Shown here in pieces: positions 43,912-52,381 of a DNA stretch of 64,000 bases. The translations under genes and the position numbers were made by a program. The DNA lies in contig DLKC01000076.1 of the NCBI GenBank assembly GCA_002478885.1, positions 1-64,000 on the forward strand, read 5' to 3'. This DNA comes from Chitinophagaceae bacterium UBA7600 (GTDB lineage Bacteria; Bacteroidota; Bacteroidia; Chitinophagales; Chitinophagaceae). Every line of letters begins with the position of its first letter. Position 1 is the stretch's first letter. Under the pieces are notes generated by a model. The model did not search any database, had not been told where the DNA came from, and saw only the letters and a list, made by a program, of their open reading frames with translations.

Positions 43912-45996
43912 ATGTTTTTGAAAATTAGAACGCTCGTACTCCTATCCCTTTTATTTTTTTATGCGGGTGCACAAACGCCTGAAACAGTTCTGTCGGCAGG
44001 TGCCGGTGTGGTTGTTTCCCAGGGTCAATATTATGTCGACCATTCCTGTTCTTTCAGTTTCGATAAAATAAGCGATACAACTTCCCGGAAAATATTGTTA
44101 AGCGGCCAGTTGGAGAACGTGGCCGTGCAGGACGATATTGATTGTTACTGGATAAAATTTGTACTGGCCAACAAGGATAATAACAACAACGAGTGGCTGG
44201 TTGACTTTGGCAGCTGGACACATGTTCAGGCTTACTATGGTGATGATGTGCGGGGTTACCGGCAAAAGACCGCCGGGGTAGTGTTGCCCTATTCGCAGAG
44301 AGACTATGCCATTGGTGGAAGAAGTCTTGTTATGCTTGACATTCCCAAAGGCAGCGAGCTAACGATGTACGTGCAATTAAAAACAGGCATTGATTATATG
44401 GAAAGGCCGGTAAACCTGTCCTGCTCGGTTTACTCAAAATCAGCCGTGATCGATACCGAGAACATAAAACAAAATGCACTCTACTTTTTTACAGGTCTTT
44501 ACATTGTGATGTTTCTCTATAACCTTTTTGTGTACTTTACTATCAGGGAAAAGAGTTATCTCTATTATCTATTCATTATCTTTTTTGCATTGGGCGCCTG
44601 CTGGCAAAATACAGGGTACTCGATTGTTTTCTTAAAAGATATTAGCTCATTTCCGGCGCAAAAAACAAATGCAGATGTTGTGGTGTCTTCGATATTTGGT
44701 ATTGTGCTTATATTGTTTACACGCATATCGCTGAACGCGCAACAAAGCTCGCCGCGTATCAATAAAATATTTTCGGGCATTATTGTGGCGTTGGTGCTGG
44801 TAGTAATACCTGTTTTTTGGGGCAACTCCTTGCTGGCAACCAATCTTTCTTCTTTGCTTGGACTTATAACAACAGCGCTTATTATTGTAACATCTGTAAG
44901 AGCTTACAGGCAAAAGTATCCTTCATCAGGGCTTTTTCTTTTGGCCAACGGTATTTTTATGATCAGCATTTTTGTCTACCTTTTGTTGCTGATGATTGGC
45001 GTAGGCAACACGGTGCTGGTGGGTTTTTTGCTGCCATTGGGATCTGCGCTGCAGATTATATTTTACTCAATGGCCCTCGGTAACAGCATCAATGTATTAA
45101 AAAGGCAAAATGCGGAAAGCCAGGGCAAGATAATTGAACAATTAAGGCTTTACAGCGAGTTGCAGGATAAGATCAATAAAGAGCTCGAACAAAAAGTAGA
45201 GGAGCGAACCCGTGAGTTGAAAGAATCGCAGCAGCAAATGCTCCAGCAGGAAAAACTGGCCTCGCTTGGTGAGGTAACCGCCGGTGTTGCCCATGAAATT
45301 CAGAACCCGCTTAATTTTATTATGAATTTTTCTGAGCTGAACGATGAGCTTATTGAGGAGATGGACACTGAGGTTAGTGACGGTAATCTTGACGCAGCCA
45401 GGCAACTGTCAGGCGAAATAAAAGAAAATATGGAAAAAATCCTGGTCCACGGCAAAAGGGTTGATTCCATTGTGAAAGGTATGCTGCAGCTTACCAGGAC
45501 AGATCCCGGGCAAAAAGAAATGACCGACGTTAACGCAATGTGTGAAGAATTTATCGGACTTAGCTTTCACGGGTTGAGGGCGAAAGACAAAAGCTTTAAT
45601 GCTTCTATGGAAAAGCACTTTGACTCCGCAGCGGGCAATGTTAGCGTGAACAAACAAGATGTAGGCCGGGTGCTGCTGAATCTTTTTACCAACGCATTCT
45701 ATGCCGTTAATGAAAAACAACAAGACCACCGGGAGGGCTACACGCCACTGGTTACGGTAACAACAAAACGAAACACCGACAGCCTTGAAATAGTGATACG
45801 CGATAATGGAAACGGCATTCCTCAAAAAGTGCGTGATAAAATTTTTCAACCATTTTTTACCACAAAACCAACAGGTAATGGCACCGGCCTCGGGCTCTCC
45901 ATCAGTTACGAAATTATTAAGGAGCACGGGGGAAGCATCAAATTCAATACAGAAGAAGGCAGCTTTGCGGAGTTTATTATTACGCTTCCGGTGTAG
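43912..45996 (+). CDS. 7TMR-DISM sensor histidine kinase
   Basis: 694 residues from the ATG at 43912, chosen for its signal peptide (MFLKIRTLVLLSLLFFYAGAQ). Domains: 7TMR-DISMED2 sensor domain in the periplasm (~25-170), seven membrane spans (~187-385, starting FTGLYIVMFLYNLFVYFTI), a coiled coil (~390-440), HisKA with phosphorylated H461 (GVAHEIQNPLNF), and HATPase (~560-690: NLFTNAFYAVNE, DNGNGIP, GTGLGLSIS). The sensor part probably binds a carbohydrate-like ligand. There is no receiver domain and no response regulator beside it, so it is an orphan kinase. It is transcribed alone. Confidence 0.9.
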   Translation: MFLKIRTLVLLSLLFFYAGAQTPETVLSAGAGVVVSQGQYYVDHSCSFSFDKISDTTSRKILLSGQLENVAVQDDIDCYWIKFVLANKDNNNNEWLVDFGSWTHVQAYYGDDVRGYRQKTAGVVLPYSQRDYAIGGRSLVMLDIPKGSELTMYVQLKTGIDYMERPVNLSCSVYSKSAVIDTENIKQNALYFFTGLYIVMFLYNLFVYFTIREKSYLYYLFIIFFALGACWQNTGYSIVFLKDISSFPAQKTNADVVVSSIFGIVLILFTRISLNAQQSSPRINKIFSGIIVALVLVVIPVFWGNSLLATNLSSLLGLITTALIIVTSVRAYRQKYPSSGLFLLANGIFMISIFVYLLLLMIGVGNTVLVGFLLPLGSALQIIFYSMALGNSINVLKRQNAESQGKIIEQLRLYSELQDKINKELEQKVEERTRELKESQQQMLQQEKLASLGEVTAGVAHEIQNPLNFIMNFSELNDELIEEMDTEVSDGNLDAARQLSGEIKENMEKILVHGKRVDSIVKGMLQLTRTDPGQKEMTDVNAMCEEFIGLSFHGLRAKDKSFNASMEKHFDSAAGNVSVNKQDVGRVLLNLFTNAFYAVNEKQQDHREGYTPLVTVTTKRNTDSLEIVIRDNGNGIPQKVRDKIFQPFFTTKPTGNGTGLGLSISYEIIKEHGGSIKFNTEEGSFAEFIITLPV

Positions 45997-46039
45997 TTTA
46001 TTTTTCTGGTCAGCAGATATTGTATTAGTGTTGAAATAA

Positions 46040-46271
46040 TTTGGTAGCCGGCTGTTTGCGATGCGGTCATCGCCTGTAGCGATTGTGCAGGCTTGTCCGG
46101 CATCAACCACTTCGGCGGTTGGGCCATAAGTCAGCAGGGAGGGAATACCGGGAGTATTTGCAATATTGTAAAACACTTTCGGTTGAAGTACTGCGATGTT
46201 CCTGGTTTGTTCTGCAGTACAAGAGTGCGACGCAAGTGCAGCTGCCCAAAGCATCAAAGCCGGCTACCAAA
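46040..46271. repeat. Paired repeat element with perfect 14-bp terminal inverted repeats
   Basis: TTTGGTAGCCGGCT (46040-46053) and AGCCGGCTACCAAA (46258-46271) are exact inverted ends. Inside, the right core GTACAAGAGTGCGACGCAA (46217-46235) is intact and the left one is decayed (GCGATTGTGCAGGC near 46078). Length 232 bp. The sharp ends suggest the boundaries of a mobile unit. It lies between the kinase and the VioB-like gene. Confidence 0.82.
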
Positions 46272-46324
46272 ACGTTAAAAACGCAAAGCATTTTATTCAT
46301 CATTCATAAACAACCTCACATTTT

Positions 46325-48472
46325 ATGAGCCAGTTTGACTTTCCCCGCATTAACTTCCATGGCAAAGCGTTTCTTGATACGCCAACGGCAAACAATGGAT
46401 ACATACCTTTTATCACTATGTTCGATCAGAGTGAATCAGGTGTGTTCGTGCCTCCAAGAATTTATTTTGACGACCAGCATCAACCTCCACAGGGTTTTCC
46501 CATCCTTAAAGACAATAATAATGTGCCGTATGTGCCCATCCCTATAACGCTTGATGACTTTCAACAATGGGCAACAACGCCCCTTGGTTCATACCCTGCG
46601 GATGCCGGCTATTTGGATTATTACAAAACGCTTGGTAACTATAATATGAACCCTGGTTACTGGAATTATTATGGCGATTTAAGTATAGCCACAAAAGATG
46701 TGTTTGTAACGGGGTTAACCATTAATAATGCCGATAACAAACCCGTTACATATACAAAAGACAATATTGCCGATTGCACCGACCCCATTGCATCACTTTT
46801 TGGTGCAGAGTTTTCATTCAATGATGACTACTTTTCTCCCAAAGCAAGAACTACCGCCTATATGTGCGATGTTGATTCTGAAGGGCAATTGTGCACGCAA
46901 ATATTTTGCAGCCAGGCTGGTTTATACTTGGCGAACAACAATAGTAATACTACCTTTTTTAAAGGAAGGCCAGTAAAATCGACTGTTCATTTTATGAACA
47001 TTAACCGGGTGCTGAACTACGCCGAAAAAATACCAATGGGTGGCTCCGCAACCTTTTATTCGATGTTGGAAGTGGATTCAGACAGCGAGATAATGCAGTT
47101 GATTAAACCACATGTGAAAGGCGAAGTAGGGGGACTTTTTATTAAGCTGATGATTCACGAAGTTTTTGAGGTGAGAAATCCTGACTATTCAACAATGCCG
47201 GTTAAGCAAATCAATACTGTAAGGGGCAATAAAATTCCTGTTCCCAAAAACCCTGCGAAAGTTTCCATTACCGGTTCCATTACGCCATGGTTCAGCGGCG
47301 ATATGAAAACAAATTCTATCAGCAGGATCATGAAAAATGCGGCTGCTGATATATACAATATTGATTTTAGCAATAACAAAATAGATCCGGCCTACCCAAT
47401 ACCTAAGGGCAGTCCTGCACTGGGAATTCCAACATCGGTAAATTTAGGGCCGGTGCCCTTTGTAGTGCAGCCTTTCTTGTCTTTGCTTACGCTTGATCTA
47501 TCCAATATGCTTACGGAATACGGCGCTGACCCGGGAGAGATACCTTCCTTTGCCGGGGCTACCGATATACCACCCTTTGAAACTTTTCATACCTACGATT
47601 ATGGGCAGTTGGATATTTACTTTCAGCCCGATTCCGGAGGTACTCCTGTGTTAATGGGCAGTGTAACGCATGGCGATAACTATAGCATGGATAGATTCCT
47701 GGAGAACGCAGGGATGATTGATCTGCCGTTAACTGCAATAAATTATATGCAAGGCTATTTTTATATGCAAACCGGAACAAAAAGGCTGCTTACAGAAAAC
47801 GACCTGTACATACTCACGGACCAGCAAGGAATGTATGCAGAACAAAACCAGCAACAAGCCAATCTTTATATGGTTGACGGGCTGCCACTGGTACCGTGCA
47901 CAATTAGAGCATTTAATAGGGGAGTGCCCATAAGTGCCCTGGAACCCGTAACAATAACGGTACAGGGAGCAAACATGAGTACGGGTAATGTGACCAATTA
48001 TCCGAATACGCAAATTTATGACGGCTTGCAATATACCTTCCCGGTTGATACGGAAGGTTGCACCACGTACGTGTTCCCCACCAACACCGATGAAAACTTT
48101 CCCACAGCACCTGGTACGGCCCCCTTTGTCTATTTTGCCATGAATGCGCCGATTTTCGTTTGCCGTGTGCTATCTGCCGAGCCCGAACTTGAGCCGTACT
48201 TAAGTGGTCAGCAACCGGTAACATGGGAGGTTATATTTAACTATGTTCTGCAGTTGTACAAAACCGTATACCCGATAATGGATGCTGAGTTACCAATAGA
48301 AGAATCTGTCTGGAATGATGCGTTTATTCAAAGTAAAATAAGCGAGTTAACCAATTTGAACAACTGGAATGAACCCATGTTTATGCCATTGACCCGCGAT
48401 ATGTCGGCAACACAGCGGCAACTGTTGCAAATGTGGATCGCCCAGTCTCAGCAAATAAATAATCAATTTTAA
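46325..48472 (+). CDS. VioB N-terminal-like protein, unknown function
   Basis: 715 residues without a signal peptide. The N-terminus DFPRINFHGKAFLDTPTANN (5-24) and the C-terminal FMPLTRDMSATQRQLLQMW (686-704) match, from memory, the N-terminal and mid regions of VioB/RebD, the iminophenyl-pyruvate dimer synthases of violacein and rebeccamycin synthesis. In those ~1000-residue enzymes a ferritin-like catalytic domain follows, and here it is missing. No VioA-, VioE-, VioC- or VioD-like gene is nearby. It may form part of a different pathway or a structural protein. It is 10 bp upstream of the kelch-like gene and co-transcribed with it. Confidence 0.6.
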   Translation: MSQFDFPRINFHGKAFLDTPTANNGYIPFITMFDQSESGVFVPPRIYFDDQHQPPQGFPILKDNNNVPYVPIPITLDDFQQWATTPLGSYPADAGYLDYYKTLGNYNMNPGYWNYYGDLSIATKDVFVTGLTINNADNKPVTYTKDNIADCTDPIASLFGAEFSFNDDYFSPKARTTAYMCDVDSEGQLCTQIFCSQAGLYLANNNSNTTFFKGRPVKSTVHFMNINRVLNYAEKIPMGGSATFYSMLEVDSDSEIMQLIKPHVKGEVGGLFIKLMIHEVFEVRNPDYSTMPVKQINTVRGNKIPVPKNPAKVSITGSITPWFSGDMKTNSISRIMKNAAADIYNIDFSNNKIDPAYPIPKGSPALGIPTSVNLGPVPFVVQPFLSLLTLDLSNMLTEYGADPGEIPSFAGATDIPPFETFHTYDYGQLDIYFQPDSGGTPVLMGSVTHGDNYSMDRFLENAGMIDLPLTAINYMQGYFYMQTGTKRLLTENDLYILTDQQGMYAEQNQQQANLYMVDGLPLVPCTIRAFNRGVPISALEPVTITVQGANMSTGNVTNYPNTQIYDGLQYTFPVDTEGCTTYVFPTNTDENFPTAPGTAPFVYFAMNAPIFVCRVLSAEPELEPYLSGQQPVTWEVIFNYVLQLYKTVYPIMDAELPIEESVWNDAFIQSKISELTNLNNWNEPMFMPLTRDMSATQRQLLQMWIAQSQQINNQF

Positions 48473-48482
48473 ACCATCACAC

Positions 48483-49940
48483 ATGAACAGATCAGTTTTA
48501 AATAACCTGCTCTTTATCGTTTTCATTGGTCTTTTGTGCCAGTGCAACACGCCAGCCAAAGAAACTGCAGCAAAGCCAAAGCCGAGGCTTGATGCACTTC
48601 AGTTAAAAAGCGTAAAGCCTTCCAGCCTTGGCATAGACACAATGCCGTTATATTACACATTCGAGCCTTTGCAACTCAATTGCCCCATACCCGCATTACA
48701 GTCATTTGTATTTGCGCATGCCAATGGATACTGGATCTTCATTGGTGGAGAGAAGAAAGGTTTTCATGGTACCGATAATGATCCCCCGCCATTCAAAGCA
48801 AAAGTGGCGAATGATTCTATATGGGTGATCGATCCCGGCGGGCAGCATAGCTGGAGCACGGTGGTGCCTTCGTCACTCAGCATGGTGCTGAGCGCTACCA
48901 ATGCAGCGTATACGCAAAATGGACAATCCCTCTACATATGTGGTGGCTACACCCGCAGCGATCCTGATGCGCCAAATTTTAATACCACCTCCAATACTTT
49001 TCTTGAGATCAATCTGAGTGCGTTAATAGGTTATGTGCAAACGGGCGGTAATGGCAACCCGCTAAGCAGCGTAATCACCAAACAAATTCAAAGTCCGTAT
49101 GTGCAGGTAACGGGTGGCGCATTAATGCAGGTTGGTAGTTATTTTTATCTTATCGGTGGACAGAATTATAATGCGGAGTATAATGCCGGAACTACCGGGG
49201 ATTACACCAATGCTATCCGCCGGTTCAGCCTGCAGCAGCAGGGCGGGAATTGGGTTATCGCCGATACGGCCTCTTTAATCGATCCTGTAAATCTTCACCG
49301 CAGGGATATGAATGTTGTGCCCGGCCCCGGCTCAAACAATTTTGATGCAGTGTTATATGGTGGGGTATTTACAAAAAATGATCTTGCTTACAGGAATGCC
49401 GTTTTTATTGGCGGGCTCACAACGGGCAATCCAACCATCAGCATAGATTCTACCGAGCAGATGGCCAATCAATATACCTGCGCATTTGCGACCTATGCCA
49501 CCAGCGCATATTCCCTTGTGTTTACATCGTTTTTTGGGGGCATCAGTTACGAGATCTACAATAAAGACAGTGGCAGGATAGTGGTGGGAGATCAAGGTGT
49601 GCCAATGCCATTCTCCAATATTGTTTCAACCGTTGTGTCAGATGGCGTACATGGTTCTTATGAGTTATTGCAGGTACCCCCGGCAGGCCCCTTGCTGCCC
49701 GGCTACATAGGGGCCAATGCCTGCTTTATTCCGGTGCCGGCTTTTGAAATGCAAAACAGGGCTGGTTTACTCGATCTCGATAAGATCAACAGCGATACAA
49801 CATATAAGTGCCATATCGGCTACCTGTTTGGCGGCATTGTTTCCGACGGGCCAACGTCAGGCACAACGCCTGACAAATATGTGCCTACCTATGCCAACCC
49901 GGTATTGTATAAGGTTTATTTGAATTTTCCACCGATGTGA
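48483..49940 (+). CDS. Exported kelch-like beta-propeller protein, probable lipoprotein
   Basis: 485 residues. An N-terminal membrane/signal segment (NLLFIVFIGLLCQC) with a weak lipobox is followed by a Lys/Pro linker and a repeat region with kelch-type blades: WIFIGGEKKG, SLYICGGYTRSD, FYLIGGQNYN, AVLYGGVFTKND, YLFGGIVSD. Such propellers bind partners or sugars; galactose oxidase-like activity is possible but no Cys-Tyr site can be seen. It is 10 bp after the VioB-like gene. Their products would be in different compartments unless the first one is exported by another route. Confidence 0.62.
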   Translation: MNRSVLNNLLFIVFIGLLCQCNTPAKETAAKPKPRLDALQLKSVKPSSLGIDTMPLYYTFEPLQLNCPIPALQSFVFAHANGYWIFIGGEKKGFHGTDNDPPPFKAKVANDSIWVIDPGGQHSWSTVVPSSLSMVLSATNAAYTQNGQSLYICGGYTRSDPDAPNFNTTSNTFLEINLSALIGYVQTGGNGNPLSSVITKQIQSPYVQVTGGALMQVGSYFYLIGGQNYNAEYNAGTTGDYTNAIRRFSLQQQGGNWVIADTASLIDPVNLHRRDMNVVPGPGSNNFDAVLYGGVFTKNDLAYRNAVFIGGLTTGNPTISIDSTEQMANQYTCAFATYATSAYSLVFTSFFGGISYEIYNKDSGRIVVGDQGVPMPFSNIVSTVVSDGVHGSYELLQVPPAGPLLPGYIGANACFIPVPAFEMQNRAGLLDLDKINSDTTYKCHIGYLFGGIVSDGPTSGTTPDKYVPTYANPVLYKVYLNFPPM

Positions 49941-50131
49941 TTTTTTATGAACCAGGCATAAGTTTTTCATAGCATCGACAGTTGCGTCGCACTCTTGTAC
50001 CAAAGAAATGCCCTGAGCTTTTAAATAAAATAAAGTTGGTGCAGGGTTTACGGTTCACGCATTGACGCCCTGGGTTTTGCAGTACAGGAGTGCGACGCAA
50101 CGATGCCTGGTAAAGAGATAAAGCCGGGAAC
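49941..50131. repeat. Paired (palindromic) GCGTCGCAC-core element
   Basis: Core TTGCGTCGCACTCTTGTAC at 49982-50000 and inverted core GTACAGGAGTGCGACGCAA at 50082-50100. It starts 1 bp after the kelch-like gene's stop codon (TTTTTTATGAACCAGG) and ends with AAGCCGGGAA at about 50121. It separates convergent genes. Confidence 0.86.
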
Positions 50132-50174
50132 GCATATCCTTAAAAAACGAAACATGAGAGGTTGCCTGCAATCG

Positions 50175-52076
50175 TTATCCTTCTTTTTTTACAAACACTA
50201 TTTTGCTGCGATCTGCTTTAAACATGTCATCAAAAAATTTTACCAGTACCTGGTAATCTGAAGCAGGAAAGCGCCCTGCTTTTTGCTGGTATCGCCTTGT
50301 GCAACTGATGGAGGTTTCCGTTACATTAAACCTGATGCTGTAACTACCGAACTGGTTATCGACATCAACATTCTTTGGCATGGATTCAACTTTAAAGCCG
50401 GCCGGTATGGTTATGTCGACTGTGTCGATGCTTATAAAAGCATATTTATAATCAACCGGGTAAACCCTTTGATCGAGATTTTTAAATTTGCCGTTGCTTT
50501 TTGAAAGTATGTTGGGCATTACAAAAATCCGCTTGCCCGATACAGAGGCATAATTATTAGCCACCAGTTCTAATTGCTCGTCAATATAAGGTTTCTCAGA
50601 CTTTACTTCGGTATAGTTGAAGCTGGATACATCGTAGTCGGGCAGGTCTATACTCTTTTTAAGATATTCCAGTTGCTTATCTTTTGGATAGAAATTGATC
50701 ACGTCATGCAGGTCTTCCTGCTCCATGCAGGTGTAGCGTGCTGTTACGCTGGCCTTAAGCTTTCCCGCTTCATCGAGCTGTGCGCTTATATGCCGCACAT
50801 CGGTATTGTCAGCTCCTTCATATCGCGTAGTTGCTACCACATGGCCACCTTTTTCATCAATAAGAATAGCGTGGCGATTACCGGTGAAAGAGCCGATAAA
50901 ACCAGCAGCCCTTGTTTGACTGGTGCACTCAAGCCATACACTGTCTTTACCCGTGATTACGCAAACCGTGGCATGGTTAAACTGGTTGCTGGGGAAGTCG
51001 GTGATAATATCATTCTCGTCTTCGCCACCCCTGATTAAAACATACCTGGCATTTAACCCCGCTTCTTTTAATATGGCTACCATGTAGTTCGATAAGGCTT
51101 TGCAATCACCATATCTTTTTGTAAAAACGTAATTGGCATCAAAAGGCTGCCAGCCACCAATGCCTAACTGAACACTTATATACCTTGTGTTCTGCTGCAA
51201 AAAATTGTACAGCACTTTTATTTTTTCTTTTTCGTCTTTAATACCATCGGTGAGTTGGTGCACCTGTTGTTTTACAGCATCGGGCAATACATCCCGGCCT
51301 TTGAGTAGCGAGTTAATAAAAATGCCAAAATTCTCCCATGAACTCATATTGCCTTTATAACCCTGGATCTCGAAATCGGATGGTGCAACCAATACGGAAG
51401 GCCTCAATTCCTTCCACTTCGGTGCAACAGGCTCAGCCACTTTCGCAGTAATGTTTTTTATTTCCCAGGTATAGGTTCTTTTATCACCACTCTCGGTTAT
51501 TACCGGCTGTTGGGTAATATTGTTTAGTTTGTACCTGAGTGCATAATTCTTTGGGGCAACGATCACAAATTTGCTATAGGCAACACTCAAAATATTGCTT
51601 TGCTGTGGCGTCCAGTCGGGAATATCAAACATGCCATCGAGATCGTCTTCTTCTTCATATTCCACGGTGTAAGGATAACTGCGATAATAAAAATTGTGCA
51701 CTTTAAATCTTGTATCAACCATCAGGCTTTCGTCATCGTTGCCGCTCAGGTCTTCAATATCTTTTTTCTTTACATTTTTTAGTGTTTTGCCGGAAGCGTC
51801 GAACAGGTTACCATCGATGTAATTTATATCGTGAAACTTGTCGTAGTAAGTGGCGTACGCCGCGTATCTTTCTCCTTCTTCATTCAATATGCTGTATGCT
51901 GTTTTGCTGTACACTTTAGCCCTGCCGGGTTCCTTTATTTCGAAACGCAATTCTTCATAACGCTTTACTGCATTGGCATTTTTTAAAAGCGAATCAGGAA
52001 TAAGTGAAATGCTGTAGTTCTGTGCAAACAGTTGAAACGGCAGCGCAAATAACAACGGGGAAATAATCTTTCTCAT
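50175..52076 (-). CDS. Secreted DUF3857 protein with transglutaminase domain (Cys present)
   Basis: 633 residues with a signal peptide (MRKIISPLLFALPFQLFAQ). A DUF3857 beta domain (~55-215) is followed by a transglutaminase-like domain (~265-360) with C325 in RYGDCKALSN, a His in NHATVCVITGKDSVW, and an Asp/Glu pair after it. A DUF3858-like C-terminal beta domain closes it. The role in Bacteroidota is not known; members may act as peptidases or cell-envelope cross-linking enzymes. It pairs with the gene upstream (52382-54367), which has lost the Cys. Confidence 0.85.
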   Translation of the reverse strand: MRKIISPLLFALPFQLFAQNYSISLIPDSLLKNANAVKRYEELRFEIKEPGRAKVYSKTAYSILNEEGERYAAYATYYDKFHDINYIDGNLFDASGKTLKNVKKKDIEDLSGNDDESLMVDTRFKVHNFYYRSYPYTVEYEEEDDLDGMFDIPDWTPQQSNILSVAYSKFVIVAPKNYALRYKLNNITQQPVITESGDKRTYTWEIKNITAKVAEPVAPKWKELRPSVLVAPSDFEIQGYKGNMSSWENFGIFINSLLKGRDVLPDAVKQQVHQLTDGIKDEKEKIKVLYNFLQQNTRYISVQLGIGGWQPFDANYVFTKRYGDCKALSNYMVAILKEAGLNARYVLIRGGEDENDIITDFPSNQFNHATVCVITGKDSVWLECTSQTRAAGFIGSFTGNRHAILIDEKGGHVVATTRYEGADNTDVRHISAQLDEAGKLKASVTARYTCMEQEDLHDVINFYPKDKQLEYLKKSIDLPDYDVSSFNYTEVKSEKPYIDEQLELVANNYASVSGKRIFVMPNILSKSNGKFKNLDQRVYPVDYKYAFISIDTVDITIPAGFKVESMPKNVDVDNQFGSYSIRFNVTETSISCTRRYQQKAGRFPASDYQVLVKFFDDMFKADRSKIVFVKKEG

Positions 52077-52140
52077 AATCGGTTTGGTTCAGTGCTCAAA
52101 TGTGAATTGCACAGGATACATGCTGTTCACGGTTAAATAT

Positions 52141-52340
52141 TTTTATGTGCCCGGCACCTGTAAAACAATGAAGCTTTCGTTGCGTCGCACTCTTGTACCG
52201 CAGAACATAGGTCTTAAAGACCAGGGTACAGGAGTTCAATCGTTTCGATATTGCCCTAAGCCTCTTCCGGGCTCCGTTGTTTGCAGAATGCCAGGCCGGG
52301 AATTGAAATGTGTGATGCCGGATTAGCCGGGCACTATCGC
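52141..52340. repeat. GCGTCGCAC-core element with 9-bp terminal inverted repeats
   Basis: GTGCCCGGC (52147-52155) and GCCGGGCAC (52326-52334) are exact inverted ends. The left core is TTGCGTCGCACTCTTGTAC at 52180-52198. The right half is replaced by the REP-like hairpin TGCCGGATTAGCCGGGCA (near 52317). It lies between the two DUF3857 genes. Confidence 0.8.
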
Positions 52341-52381
52341 ACAACCGGCGATACCATGCGTATTGCAGCCTTACACAAGAA

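Noticed and set aside
45409-46257. 282-residue minus-strand open frame opposite the histidine kinase
   Set aside because: It is a shadow of the kinase gene and a repeat; its sequence has no domain and many Cys/His typical of antisense frames.
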